From assembly GCA_964030785.1 (NCBI GenBank), contig OZ034970.1, positions 21,150,634 through 21,214,633 on the forward strand: a stretch of DNA of 64,000 nucleotides, in the 5' to 3' direction. Numbering within the stretch: position 1 is the stretch's first letter; the number at the start of each line of letters is the position of its first letter. The stretch is from Siderastrea siderea (lineage: Eukaryota; Cnidaria; Anthozoa; Scleractinia; Rhizangiidae). The notes under the pieces were generated by a model, which was given only the letters and a program-made list of their open reading frames with translations, did not search any database and was not told the origin of the DNA. A program made the position numbers and the translations under genes. Shown one piece after another: positions 47,201 to 58,365 of this stretch.

Positions 47201-49277
47201 GGGCAGTGTATATATACACAGAAAAAACTTCACGGAGTTCCACTTACGAAAGACCCACATGTTGATAAATATTGGACACAAAGTTGGTGATGTTGATAAA
47301 TATTCGAGATAGAGATAGAAACAGTATTTTTATTTTCATTTTGTTTTGCTGGAAAAATTCTAAAAAGTTGCAATTAACGTTTCAACTAGCAGGTAAGGAA
47401 TAAAAAGAAGGGTACAGATACAACAAGCGAGCGCTAAACGCATTTATTGTTGTTATTATGAAAATTTTTATTTAACAATACTTAAAATGCACAGTATTTC
47501 CTGCCACACGATTAAACGCACGAGCAATCATTGATGCATAAACCAAAGATTTTGTACTGCAGAGCTCACTCATGAATATTTCGCGCAATGTCGCTATCAT
47601 TCGTCGCACTTCGTGCATACGCTTTGAATAAATGAATACTGATGATCTAGTCTCTCACCCGCGGCCTTAACATACGCGTTTTAGTTAGAGTGTATTATTT
47701 CGGGTAAAACCTTTTCCAAACGTTTTGGCAGCGTTTTAGAAGCTATCTTCGCATCAACATTTATCAAGGATATGGGGCGCCAGTTTCTAATCATCCTTTT
47801 ATCTTTTCCTTTCTTTTCTATTAAGGTCATTATGGCTTGTTTCTGTGAATTCGAAAGCTCTCCAAACTCAAAGGCGTAGTTCAGACTGTCTACTAATAGC
47901 CTTCCGAACAAGGGCCAGAATACCAGGTAGAATTCAATTGTCAAACCGTCATTCCCGGGAGTTTTATTTTAAAGGAAAGGTTCCCAACACAATGAAACAT
48001 TCACTGTATCCTAATTTCCCTTCACAAATTTTCCTCGAGTCATCAGCTAATGCTGGAAATCCCCTAGAGTTATCTAAAAACATGGAGCTGGCTGAATCTG
48101 ATGGGCAACTGCTACCATCGTAAAGGTAAGCATAAAATGATTCCAGCTCATCCATAATCTTTTTGGGGTTGTTAGTTAGCTTTCCATCCCTGGTAAATAT
48201 TTTACGGACATTGCTCTTCTTCTTGTTTGATTTTTCTAAATTAAAGAAATATTTGTTGTTTTTTTACCCAGCTTGTACCAGGTTGCACGAGAGCGAATAA
48301 TATCCCCTTGTGTGATGTAGTCGTACAACTGGTCGTATTCTGCTTGTAGGCATTCTAGCTCATCTAAGTTTTCTTTAGAAGGGTTGTTCTCGCATTTAGT
48401 AGTGCAGTCTCTTAGACTTTCTTCTAGATGCTTTACTTTTTCTCTTTTTTTAAGAGCCTTGGCTTTACTATACATAATTGCTCGCTGTCGTATTTTATAT
48501 TTAATTAGGTCCCAGAGGACTCGTTTATCATTAACTTCTTTAAATTCTTCTAACCAGTTTTTATATTCCGAGCGGAGAAGGTTACAGTACTCTTGGTCAT
48601 TAATAAGAGTAGAGTTAAATTTCCAAAAACTTGGTCCCCGTTCGTTTTTATCAAGGCCGTTAATTGACAGTGCAATGGCGGAGTGATCCGATTTAATTGC
48701 GGTTATTATTTCTACTGACTCAACATCTTCTTGTAAGTTGTTGCTGATTAGCCAGTAATCTAAGCGTCTTTGTATTAGCGGCGATTTTTGACGCCAAGTG
48801 AATCGCGTGAGTCATATCTTCCACATATCGCACAGAATCCTTTCTCTTTTTATTTCCGCCTCGCCCATCTAGGTCTGGATCAAGAATGACGTTAAAATCC
48901 CCTCCGGTGACAACGGACTTGTCTTCATCTGTGACAAAATCTTTAAGTTCTTCTGATAATTTGCTAAAAGAATCATATTGTTCCGCACATTTATTAGGAG
49001 CATAAATATTCCGAAGGACGAAAGGCGAATCTTGGCTCTCAACTTCCAAAAAAATGTAACGGCCTAATGGATCAATCTTTGACAAAATTAGTTTGAAATC
49101 TAAATGTTCCTTTACGAGAATCATTGTACCTTTACTGTGACAACTGCCATGCGAGAAAAAGGTATCGCCCTTCCATATGTTAACTGCTTCTGGAGTACTG
49201 TAGGTCTCTTGTAAAAAACATATATCGGCCTGCATGAGATTTGTGAAGCCACTTAAATACGGCCTTTCGCTTCTCAA
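44273..49277 (-). pseudogene. LINE ORF2: endonuclease plus reverse transcriptase, decayed
   Basis: Endonuclease part (49277-48720): FLQETYSTPE, APNKCAEQYDSF and VTGGDFNVILDPDLDGR, as in APE-like LINE endonucleases. Linker (48700-47950), then RT N-terminal block with NWRPISLINVD (about 47770). After the transposon, RT continues with a KAFDTLNLNF block near 46215, SRGVRQGDPLSPYLF (about 46040) and LSLFADDMTCFV (about 45920). The C-terminal region includes CTFCNEEPESIEHLLSRC (about 44650-44610). Stop codons at several points break the frame. Confidence 0.88.
46324..47666. mobile_element. TTAA-flanked DNA transposon (piggyBac-like, non-autonomous)
   Basis: The insert begins GGCCGCGGGTGACAAG and its inverted other end begins GGCCGCGGGTGAGAGA, a 12-bp terminal inverted repeat. 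TTAA lies at 46320-46323 and 47667-47670. The RT coding sequence resumes directly across the site (AYV-K before, KGRSIFDAIRTI after). TTAA duplication is diagnostic of piggyBac-type insertion. Length 1,343 bp. The only sizeable ORF (46804-47265) is not a recognisable transposase, so the copy is probably non-autonomous. Confidence 0.8.
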
Positions 49278-49905
49278 AAGAGCGAATCCCTCAGACGTTT
49301 AGGGATACAAGTTTAAAATTAATATTTTTACACACCATACTGCGAGGACGAAAGGAATATAGGCCGGTGGGAAAAGTTGCGTAGTGAGCTATGTGTAAAA
49401 GGAAATAACCATTCGTTCAAACAAGTGTGAAAGGGTCAAAAATGTGAGAAAACTGAAAGAAAACTCCACTAGTGAAGGGAATGAAAAGAAATATTAAAGC
49501 ACAAGTAAGAAAGTAAAGAAAAATTAAACATATAATTGAACTTAAACAATTAAGCATGCCCCTTGCAACTAAGCAGCAATATACATATAAAGAGGGCATT
49601 TTATATAGATCTTAAGGCCGGAGAAAGAAAAGAGAAATAAGAAAGGTTCGCAAGATTCACACCTTCAGTGCGACCTCAGGGGCTCGGGACCATTGTTTTG
49701 AAAAACATTCAAACTATGGCAAGTAAATTTATGCGCTTTGGGCTGGCGAAGTAGTTTTTACATGTAAATTTTAGCAAAGTTGTTTAAACAAGCAAAACGA
49801 AGCTAACCGCGAAAAAAAAAATATGATAATCATTACGCGAATACTGAATCCTACACTAGCAATGTTAAAAGAAAAACCATAAATTAGTACGAAGACTAAT
49901 AAATT
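49278..49905 (-). other. LINE inter-ORF / 5' region remnant
   Basis: A/T-rich stretch between ORF2 and ORF1 of the LINE. No frame resembling a known protein; decayed ORF2 N-terminus may occupy its lower part. Confidence 0.45.
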
Positions 49906-50715
49906 TTAAGGATAAGCTTGCATGTTAGCTAAACACTGACATTTTTCTGTGGCAAAAGATAGTCCGGTAGGTTGTCCGGTAGGTTGTTGAACGGTACTAT
50001 TTACTGTCAAATTTTTACCTTTTATGAATACTCTTCCGATATCCAGTTCCTTAGCTTTCTTATATGCAGTGCGGAGCTTCCCGTGTTTTTTTGCTGATTC
50101 CGGGGAAAGGTCTTTATCAATAAACACCGATGAGAAGCGAGAACTGTTCATTAGCTTCTTCCTGTTTTCCCAAATCCAATCGCTATCCATTCTTGAAACG
50201 AAACGGACTAAAATTGGACGTGGGCGTGGAGGACGTGATGCCCCTTCTCTTGACTCTGTCGACTCTTCGTTGTTTGCAGCGCTGTTCGAGGAAGCTGTAT
50301 TATTTGGATTTCCTGTTCGATGTCTTGCATGAAACATAATGTTTTCTGGAACAGCGCCGAGTTCAGTTAGTACTTCCATCACTTTACGCGAACATTCCTC
50401 ATTGCTCTCTCCAGGATTTTCCGGAATGTTGTAGAAACGAAGATTCTCTCCCCTAGAGTAATCTTCCAGTTTAATTAGACGATTTTTAAGAGTGCTGATC
50501 TCCTCGTTTAGTTTGTTGTTCTCTCTCGTGGTGCTATCGCACTGGTCTCGAAAATCTTTGTTTTTCTGTTTAAGTGATTGCACTTCTTCCCATACGGCAC
50601 TCAACGACTTCGTTGCTTCGCTTAATTCTGATTTGACTGCCTGAATTTCACCATTGAGTCCCTCCTTTAACGTTTTAATGTCCTCGTGAATCTTGGACAG
50701 CTTTTCCAGGATCAT
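49906..50715 (-). CDS. LINE ORF1 (coiled-coil RNA-binding protein)
   Basis: 269 residues in one frame. The N-terminal half is a coiled coil (KTLKEGLNGEIQAVKSELSE, with heptad pattern through about residue 90), ending in RLIKLEDYSRGENLRFYNIPEN, the start of the L1 ORF1p RRM-like domain. A second part (RPILVRFVSRMDSDWIWENRKK) and a basic stretch (PESAKKHGKLRTAYKKAKEL) follow, as in the 'transposase 22' RNA-binding C-terminus. It would coat LINE RNA. The frame appears intact, but upstream residues in the same frame suggest the native start may be further right, near 50760. Confidence 0.8.
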   Translation of the reverse strand: MILEKLSKIHEDIKTLKEGLNGEIQAVKSELSEATKSLSAVWEEVQSLKQKNKDFRDQCDSTTRENNKLNEEISTLKNRLIKLEDYSRGENLRFYNIPENPGESNEECSRKVMEVLTELGAVPENIMFHARHRTGNPNNTASSNSAANNEESTESREGASRPPRPRPILVRFVSRMDSDWIWENRKKLMNSSRFSSVFIDKDLSPESAKKHGKLRTAYKKAKELDIGRVFIKGKNLTVNSTVQQPTGQPTGLSFATEKCQCLANMQAYP

Positions 50716-51020
50716 TTCGTCTGATACATCTTCTTCGGCAGTCGAACTTGACCCACGTACACGTTTCTTTTCTTTGTTTTTTTGCCATTTTTAGGTCTGA
50801 AAAGCCTTTTTTCATTGTAAGTCAGTTTTTTGCAAGTCAACAGGGATTGATTCAAGTCAACACCACTGACCAAATAAATCTCCGGTGTCACGAATCTGTC
50901 ATAGTTTCTTGGACGGTTAAAGAGACGCACTGACCGCCATGACAGCTAGCCCCAGTCCTCATCACAACATCGGTCAGTCTTTTCATGTGATGATATGATG
51001 ATGATAAGGCAGTGACTAAT

Positions 51021-51147
51021 TTAAAACAATTATGCTACGAGGGCGCGCTGGATATCAAATGATAGATAACAAACGAGGCGCGTAGCGCCGAGTTGGTTAT
51101 GATCATTTGATATCCAGCAAGCCCGAGTAGAATAATTGTTTTATCAA
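51021..51147. repeat. Foldback repeat centred on TTTGATATCC motif
   Basis: Left arm TTAAAACAATTATGCTACGA... GCTGGATATCAAATGAT, right arm ATCATTTGATATCCAGCAAG...AATAATTGTTTTAT, inverted to each other around GAGGCGCGTAGCGCCGAGT. About 127 bp. It resembles a repeat I recall from cnidarian genomes; not checked. Confidence 0.6.
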
Positions 51148-52434
51148 AAACTGAAAACCACTATTTAAAACAAAAAAGTCAAGAAAGAACGGGAAAAATA
51201 AGAAAAGAGATAAAAAGGGAACAAGAATTGATCACATGACTGAACGAAAAAGGCGCCAAGACATTGCGAAGTGTCGCAGTGTTTCACTCGCAGAGCTGAA
51301 TGAATCAATGAAAACTGCTCGAAAGTGAACAAAGTGGCACAAGGTTTGGAAAAAAATCTTCTAATTATTGGATCTGAAATATGGTACGTTTGATTTTTCA
51401 TGAAACATTGTTGTAATCGTCGTTCAAAGCGGATTGAAGCTGTACAATTTCACCATATTAGCTGCTGGAGTTGAAACGGAAAAGTTTGTAATCTGTTCGC
51501 ACAACGGAGCCATCATGTGCATGTTTGATCGAACTGAAGACAGAACTAATTTGAACTTGAAGAGGTAATTTCTATGCAGCTCAGAAGCAAGATTACTGTA
51601 GCGAGGAACATCGGAATTCACCATCGGCATAGTTTGTTAAACGCAAAGCACAAAATGCAGTTGTTTTCGGTTTATAGGTTGCGGACGGAATGGTATAAAC
51701 AACATTCATTCATTCCGTTTACATGGCATCCGATTTCTATCTAAGCATTTAGACCTGTTGGAACACAGAGCTACAACGAGTGCAGGTAAACCAGTGTCAG
51801 TTTTGCGTGTTAAAGACCCCCAAAAATCTTGCCCTTCCTTCCTTCTTGGTAGTTTGTAGCTGTAGTTTGTTTAGTACCTGTTTAGACTGCTTCATAATTT
51901 TCCCACCGAGTCGCCATGAATGTGTGATAGTGTTTATTAAATACTCCTGCCCCATGTCACTGTGTTTTATTTTGTCTTGTCTTGATATTTTGAAGTGGAA
52001 AGTCTTCGTGATAAAACCTACCGTTTGTTCAATTTTAATGATCGACGTGACGATCGATGAAAGAAATTAATTGTAAACACCACACTTAAGCTTAATTCTT
52101 AAATTTCTGTTTCTGCACAGTTTCTTCAAACAATTTTGACTTGCGTTAGACAACGCTGTTGGTGATGTTTGTTGGTGACGCTGTTGGAATTTCTGCTTAA
52201 TTTAAGTTCGCTGCCAAGTGATTTTTCCCGTCCATTTTTCTCGCCAGGTTGCTCGCGAGGAAAAGAACTTCCAGCTCAATTTGTTCATTTTGTTGTTGAG
52301 TGTTCTTTGACCATATTTGGTCACAGCAGGTATATGAGCTGATAGCCTAGCTCCGTTCAGCCAATCAAAATGCTAGAAATCCAATATACCTAGTCCAGTT
52401 TTTAACAATACATATTAAATACCAAGTTACTCAC

Positions 52435-53600
52435 CTCATTATGGAATTCCATCTTATCTGTGTTAACCCATTTATCTTGAGACGACAAATTCGCTGGTAT
52501 CCCCTTTTCAAGTCGATATGCCATGTGGTGATCTGTCAATATGGCAGTTTGATGGTTAGGAACTTGATTGTCGAGACTTGATTTCTTATGCATCTTCCCT
52601 TGACCCTTGATAACATCCACAGATGGAGACTCTTGACGGTTCAGTGAGCGCTTTAAGGGCATACAGTGATCTTCGAAAATTTCTTGTTTTTCGTCAGAGT
52701 TACCGTGGCGTTGTGCTTTTTCACTTGCATCTTGAGCATTTACTTGGGCATGAGCGCCCACGCGATTGAATTTTATGACAGAAACGGTAGAATTGCCTTT
52801 ACGTGGAGCTTCAATGGGTCCTTTTGCAGGTTGAAAGTAATTTCCTTTTTTATGGCCAAGCTGATGAGCTTTCAATGAAACGCTCTTGTCTTTTTCTTGG
52901 TAGGAAATCACACCATTTCCAGGACCATGTAATGCACCATTACTTGTTTTGCTTGCTTTATGCTTTCTGTGACTTTGTACTTCTAATTCGGACGAACTTT
53001 TTCTCTTCTTAGGCCCATAACTTGCTTCGTCTAACCAGTTGATGTTTCCTTTACTGCTTGGAGATCTGTTACCTATGAAGCCATTTACCTGAACGTCATT
53101 ATCGATGGACTTGTCTTCACTCCCTACCTTGTACAGATCACGACTCCATGGGATTTCTTTTTTCGGATGTTCCTGATAAGGGATAAAGGAATCTAAATGA
53201 ACATATTCCCACGGCAGTATGTTCCTCCCGTCGGGCCAATGTTTAATGCCCTGAAAGTCTCCTTTCCAAGGGCACCCAAGACTCGTTTTCATGACCTCCG
53301 ATTGCTCAAGGAATACCCTATGATGTTGCTGGCTTGGATTATGTTTCCCGTCTATGATATCTTTCACCTCAAGGCTCTCGGAAGCAGCCTCCTCAGAAAG
53401 GTACCCAGGGTCACTTGCTGGACTTTTGGATTCATGTTTGTCTTGTGCGGCATCTGGATCGTTTCCGCCTTCTAAAACCAAGGGAACGAAAACCTTGGAA
53501 GGATTTTTAAGGACGTCGAGTTTTCCCCCCAAATTTGGCTTGAGTTTCTTAGGTGTCGCTTTTGGCATGCTGTTGCCAAACATCAAACAGGTTTCACTGC
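52435..53600 (-). CDS. Internal exon of an unidentified host gene
   Basis: A 1,166-bp open stretch on the minus strand. Acceptor side: TTTTGTATCTAG at 53601-53612 directly before GCAGTGAAACC. Donor side: AATGAG followed by GTGAGTAACT at 52434-52425, matching the splice consensus. The encoded segment is Lys/Ser-rich and low in structure. It includes PKATPKKLKPNLGGKLDV, DPGYLSEEAASESLEVKD, PWEYVHLDSFIPYQEHPKK and a KKRKSSSELE basic patch suggestive of a nuclear protein. I do not recognise the protein. Neighbouring exons were not found in the window. This is the only convincing host coding sequence here. Confidence 0.7.
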
Positions 53601-53612
53601 CTAGATACAAAA

Positions 53613-54831
53613 TAGTTAATAGGTGTTAGAGCTAGATTAGTACATAACAGACCTCTTCGAGGTAATATCAGTCATTTTGGAAATGTGGCAAACATGGCAC
53701 AAAAAACAGTGAGTCTATGCGAAAATTGAACGCAATGTCAAAAGCTTAAGTTTTTTCAAAAGTTTAAGTTTTGTTAAAGTAAGTAGGAACATCAATGGAA
53801 ATTTATGGAGAATTAAATGTACGATTTTACGCTGTCTCGCCCAGCTATATGCCTTAAAATTGAGCAGCAAAATATTCTTTTTTTCGATTCTTAATTGTAC
53901 AGAATTAGTTGACATTGGATTGTGCTATCCCCTGCCCCTCCCTCCAAAAAAATCTTATTCTCATGCAATGCTCGCCTTAAATTAACTTGATGTCCCTACC
54001 AATATCGCTCGAATTCTGCTTGAACTTGGCTATTTTTGCAACTTTCCTGCCACAAAAAATGTTATTGATTTGGAAGGCCTAAACAGTGATTATTTCATGA
54101 CAGCAATTTGAGTGAAACAAAACAATTCCAAGCTAATATTTCAACCCAGAATCTGAAATTGTGTCAATATTCTTTTTCTCAAACTTATCTTGCCTCCGCT
54201 TTGAAATTATTTTTTCTATTATTACCTCCCAGTAATTACTTTAGCATTTTATCTCGTGGTTGCCTTAGCAACCATGCAAGAGATAATATGAGTGGATCGC
54301 TGCATTCCTGTGGTTATTTTCGTAAGTTTCTCGTTATCTTCGTGAGAGTAATTTTGCTGTGTTTTCCGGCCTTATCAGATATATTCTCGTTATTTTAGGC
54401 CGTGACGTTTGACATAACTGGGGTGCCGTATGGAGCTCCTGTTGTTAGAGCAATTACTCGTGTCGTTTATCAATGTTTTTACGCTCATGTTGTGGTAAAA
54501 GTTAAGAGAAATAGCGTTAGATCACAGCAAACAGCGATGTGTTCTTCGGATATTTTCGTTGGGGGCAGACCATGATTTTACATGTGTTGCATACACAGTC
54601 GATGGGAACAGTCGATCTCCGGTTTTGATTACATAATAATCTTGTCTGGTTGCAATGTTTGATTTAGCTGGTGTGACTGAAAATGGGATTCTGTGTAGGA
54701 GAATTCAATTCATCTTTTGCGTTTTCTGTCCACTGGCAATTGTTATTCAAGAGATACATAGAAAAGATTGTTTTAACAAGAGAAAACAGGAAACAAGAAT
54801 GGAACTATTTGTTCTATTAAGCCCGGTATTA
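53613..54831. other. Non-coding host DNA (intron or intergenic)
   Basis: A/T-rich, no supported exon or RNA gene. It lies upstream, in transcript direction, of the host exon and is probably intron. Confidence 0.45.
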
Positions 54832-55115
54832 AAGTGCCTATGAACTAAAAATTTGTTTTGCACATTTTGGTAGTTCATTATGTGTTAATTCCGAAATGGC
54901 AAGAGAAATTGGATGGCAAGAAACAAAAATCCGTTTTTTTGCCGTTGAAAGTACCCAAAATGACCAAAATCGTGTCTCTGAAGACTGGGAACGAGTTGGC
55001 CGAGGAAGGGGGCCGTATGACGTCACAAATCGCGCAGAATGTTTGTCTCTTTGGTCTTTGTCAAGTGTTTGAGCGATGAAACTTACATTTTCCTTGCTAA
55101 TATTGAGATACAATG
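54832..55115. repeat. Repeat copy with TTAAAGTGCCTATGAACT end
   Basis: Starts TTAAAGTGCCTATGAACTAA and contains TGACGTCACAAATCGCGCAGA near 55019. Both segments recur inverted at about 58363 and 58165, so this is one end or one copy of a dispersed element. Short ORFs across it, on either strand, are not considered genes. Confidence 0.55.
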
Positions 55116-56188
55116 AAAGCTACCGACGACTGAGGAAAACGCTAAGATTCAGCTCGAAGCGATTTCGAAGATGTGCAGTTTTTGAGTTTGTCGTCCGTGG
55201 ATAAAGCCTAAACAACGACAACAACAATCTTGCGCGAAGCAAGATGGCGAATTGAATTGTTGGGATTGTCTAACTTTTAGCTCTACTGGCTTGACTGGCC
55301 TTGAAGGAGAAGCTTCTAGAATTGAATGGTCAGTACCTTTATGTGTTAATAACGAGAGATTGCCGCAGCCTTAACTTTACTTCTTTTGTTAAGAGCGTCA
55401 TTGTATGTACTTCAATTATTTCACTCAAACCGATACCAGACATGCTCAAGTTTACAGTCTACTCGTTTGTAACTTAATTTGTTCATCTTTTCATAGGTTT
55501 TCGCGCCAAGAGAAAGATAGACTCAGATGTTCGGCTCTTTCGAATGAGGACTTTTGCAGAGAGAACACTGATATAAACTTATTAGTTAGCAGGAAGTATT
55601 TATACATTGAAGATAAGCATACCCAAAATTTGCTTGAAATATTACATGCCTAATGGCTGAGACATCAATAGTATTAAATTTCTAAAGAGCGTGCTTTTTA
55701 TTTATTATAATCAGCAGCGGCAAATGATTTTCAAATGGAAGTGCAGTGCTTGTAAATTTCAAGCCATTTATGAGGGAGCATCTCAAAGCAAATAAATAAG
55801 AATTTTTGAGTATGGTGCTCATTGTGGTCCTTTACTCCACCTGGAGGTGCTATGAGGATGATGACTGTGATAAATAAAGATGGACATTGTATGATACGCG
55901 TACAAACTCAGACTAGTGTGACTTCAGCTTTGTCCTTGTAATAATCCATTGCTTCTGACTACATGAACTGGTTTAAGTAATTGCCTACACAATATTAGAC
56001 TAGCTGAGATTTTTGTCCTTCTGTTCAGCAATTTGCTTGAGGATTTTGGTTCATACCAATTTTGTGGAAACATGCTATGGCAGGTGAGAGCTAGTGTGCT
56101 GAATTCTTACAGGCTTTATGTGATCAGTTATACTTTCATGATGCTGGTCTCATGTAAATAAACTTGACCATACCTGTCCAGTTATACT

Positions 56189-56299
56189 GGCCCCAGTTGT
56201 TCAAAAGTTGGATAGTGCTATTGACCGGATAAATCTCTATCCAGTGGATAACGCAATTGGTTTCCCTAACACTTATCCACCTTTTGAACAACTGGGGCC
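56189..56299. repeat. 111-bp palindromic MITE-like repeat
   Basis: GGCCCCAGTTGTTCAAAAG at the left is inverted as CTTTTGAACAACTGGGGCC at the right. The arms also pair internally with GATAAATCTCTATCCAGTGG. Small foldback insertion, probably a MITE. Confidence 0.75.
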
Positions 56300-56974
56300 T
56301 GGTCTGAGCTCCCTTTGTTACTGGTCTCATAGGACAGTAACTCCCTTGGGTCAATCTCAACACTGAGATGAATATGTAATTTGCTCCAGAAGTACATTTT
56401 GAAGTGCCATTTTCATTGAAACATACACCCATTCCAATTACATGAAGTATGGCAGAAATCAGTGTCAAGTAGAAATTGCTCTCTTTGTGTGTGTATTTTC
56501 ATTTTTTTTATTTTTGTTTAAGGAGGGGGGGGGGATGGGGAGAGGTTAAGGCAGCTCCCTTGGATCCATAAACCCTTTAAATTACAGTACCCTCCCAGTG
56601 CACTGTGCACATTATGCATGTATTAGCCTTTTTTGTTGTTAAGAGATATGCTCTTCAGTTACAAATGTCTAAGAGTCTGTGTTCGATCAGGCTCGCATAA
56701 TCCTTTGAATTCTCCCAACACTCTCGTGTTTGCATCAGGCTTCTGCTACGTAACCATGCATGCCACTATTAATGTTTCAAGATATGTATTTTACTATCTT
56801 GGGCAGTTGTTTAGTAACAGAACCCCCCATTATTACCAGTGTTTTTACACTGATGGGGCTATCCTGTGTATACAGCATTATTATTATTAAAGCTGTACAA
56901 GACGTTTATATGTTATGTCCCTAAATGGCATGCGTAGGGTGGGAACATAGCCTATGCAGCTAATTTTCAGAAAT

Positions 56975-57028
56975 TTTATTATTATTATTATTATTACTAT
57001 TATTATTATTATTGTTATTGTTATTACA
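56975..57028. repeat. TTA/ATT microsatellite
   Basis: Run of ATT/TTATT units (TTATTATTATTATTATTACT... TTATTGTTATTG). Ordinary simple repeat. Confidence 0.85.
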
Positions 57029-58079
57029 AATTAAAGGTGGAGAACGAGATCGAAAAGGCCCATTTTGAAACCTCATTATTGATTTTCAGTTGACTAATTA
57101 GGTGGCTTGTGTGGTAGCTTTCTTGGGTACAGGGAATGAGTCAAGAAGAGACTGAGACAATTCAGTGTGTGAGGAATTCCCAATACAAAGCCTGTCACAA
57201 AATTAAATAATGGGAAATGAAGGTCACATATTTTCATTGCCCTTCAGTAATAAAAATGATTAAATAACTTATGCCATAAATTCAAATTAAACCTACATCA
57301 CCAAGACTGTACTGCAGAAGGGTCAATTAGACGGTGTTAAGTGTGGTATGTGAAATTTCATATTATATGGTCCTCTTGAGATAACAGGAGGAGGGTCAAC
57401 AAGAAAGAGGCACAAATCTGTTTGAAATGTGTGGTGTTTAAAGAGGACCACATAAATCAAATGCAGTGGAAGCAGAGTGACTTGCAATAAAAATTATCAA
57501 TGCTGAGCTGAACTGCTTCCTTTTATTTGACGAAACATCAGACACGAGGGATTTATAAATATTCCTATAGCTATCTCTGATTAACTAAAACGTCTTGTCT
57601 CGTCGTCGGTCAAGACAGTTCCGTTCATTGTTATCCCTTCAATCTCTATGGCGAACATCCAGTTTGAGAAACGTATTGCAATGTGGTTTCCAAAAAAAAC
57701 GGAAATGTAAACAAACCTTTGTAGCTCAGTTACGCGTTGTAGATCTTGGATGCTTTTAGGTAATAGTGGATAGATGCATATAGCAATAGTTTTGTGGCCA
57801 AATATTGAAAACCTTCTTTATCTCAATCGTTAATCTTGAATTGCGATAATTGCTACTAGGAGAACTAATCCAACAGTGGCATAAATGACATATATTAACG
57901 CGACATTCAAATGCTGCGGCTTCTCCGAGAAGCAGCTCTGTAATGCGGGTCGAATCGAATTCTTACCGAGTCGAACACGGTTCAAATGAGTCCGCTTCTC
58001 TCCCTAATTCGTTTCCTTTTGAGAAACGACACACACATGCTCTCATTGTGCGAATCCTGCCCTTGTAGCTTACAATCCT

Positions 58080-58365
58080 GAGCCCACGAGTCACTCCAAA
58101 GTAATTTCTCATCTGGAAACCCTCTTGTCAGCCATAACACTCTTGTCTTCTGCGCGATTTGTGACGTCACAGCCTTGTAATGCGATCGTTTTGGCCGCGC
58201 GCAAAATGGAGACACATTTCGGGTGCCAAATGCGAACTTTTTGGCTGGAAAAATATCCCATGCAAAGGGTTCTACTCAGCAAAACTTACATATTTAGACT
58301 GAGGGAGTCATAAACTATCATGTTTAGAAGAAAAATTTTTCATAGTTCATAGGCACTTTAAGAGA
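58080..58365. repeat. Inverted second copy of the TTAAAGTGCCTATGAACT repeat
   Basis: Ends in AGTTCATAGGCACTTTAA (about 58346-58363), the inverse of the repeat start at 54832, and carries TTTGTGACGTCACAG near 58160. Likely the same repeat family in opposite orientation, or the other terminus of one larger element. Confidence 0.55.

Larger units (their letters stand above)
44273..50730 (-). mobile_element. Decayed L1-like LINE (antisense)
   Basis: Read from about 50730 leftward: ORF1 with a coiled coil, then ORF2 with APE-type endonuclease, reverse transcriptase and the C-terminal Cys region, ending near 44273. Many stops and shifts disrupt ORF2, and a 1,343-bp TTAA-flanked DNA transposon lies inside it. 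The overall order is that of an L1-type element. The RT SRGVRQGDPLSPYLF and FADD motifs match those of the + strand LINE at the left end of the window, so the two may belong to related families. Confidence 0.88.

Noticed and set aside
46804..47265. Possible transposase in the TTAA-flanked element
   Set aside because: The 153-codon frame shows no DDD catalytic pattern or zinc finger; the element is called non-autonomous.
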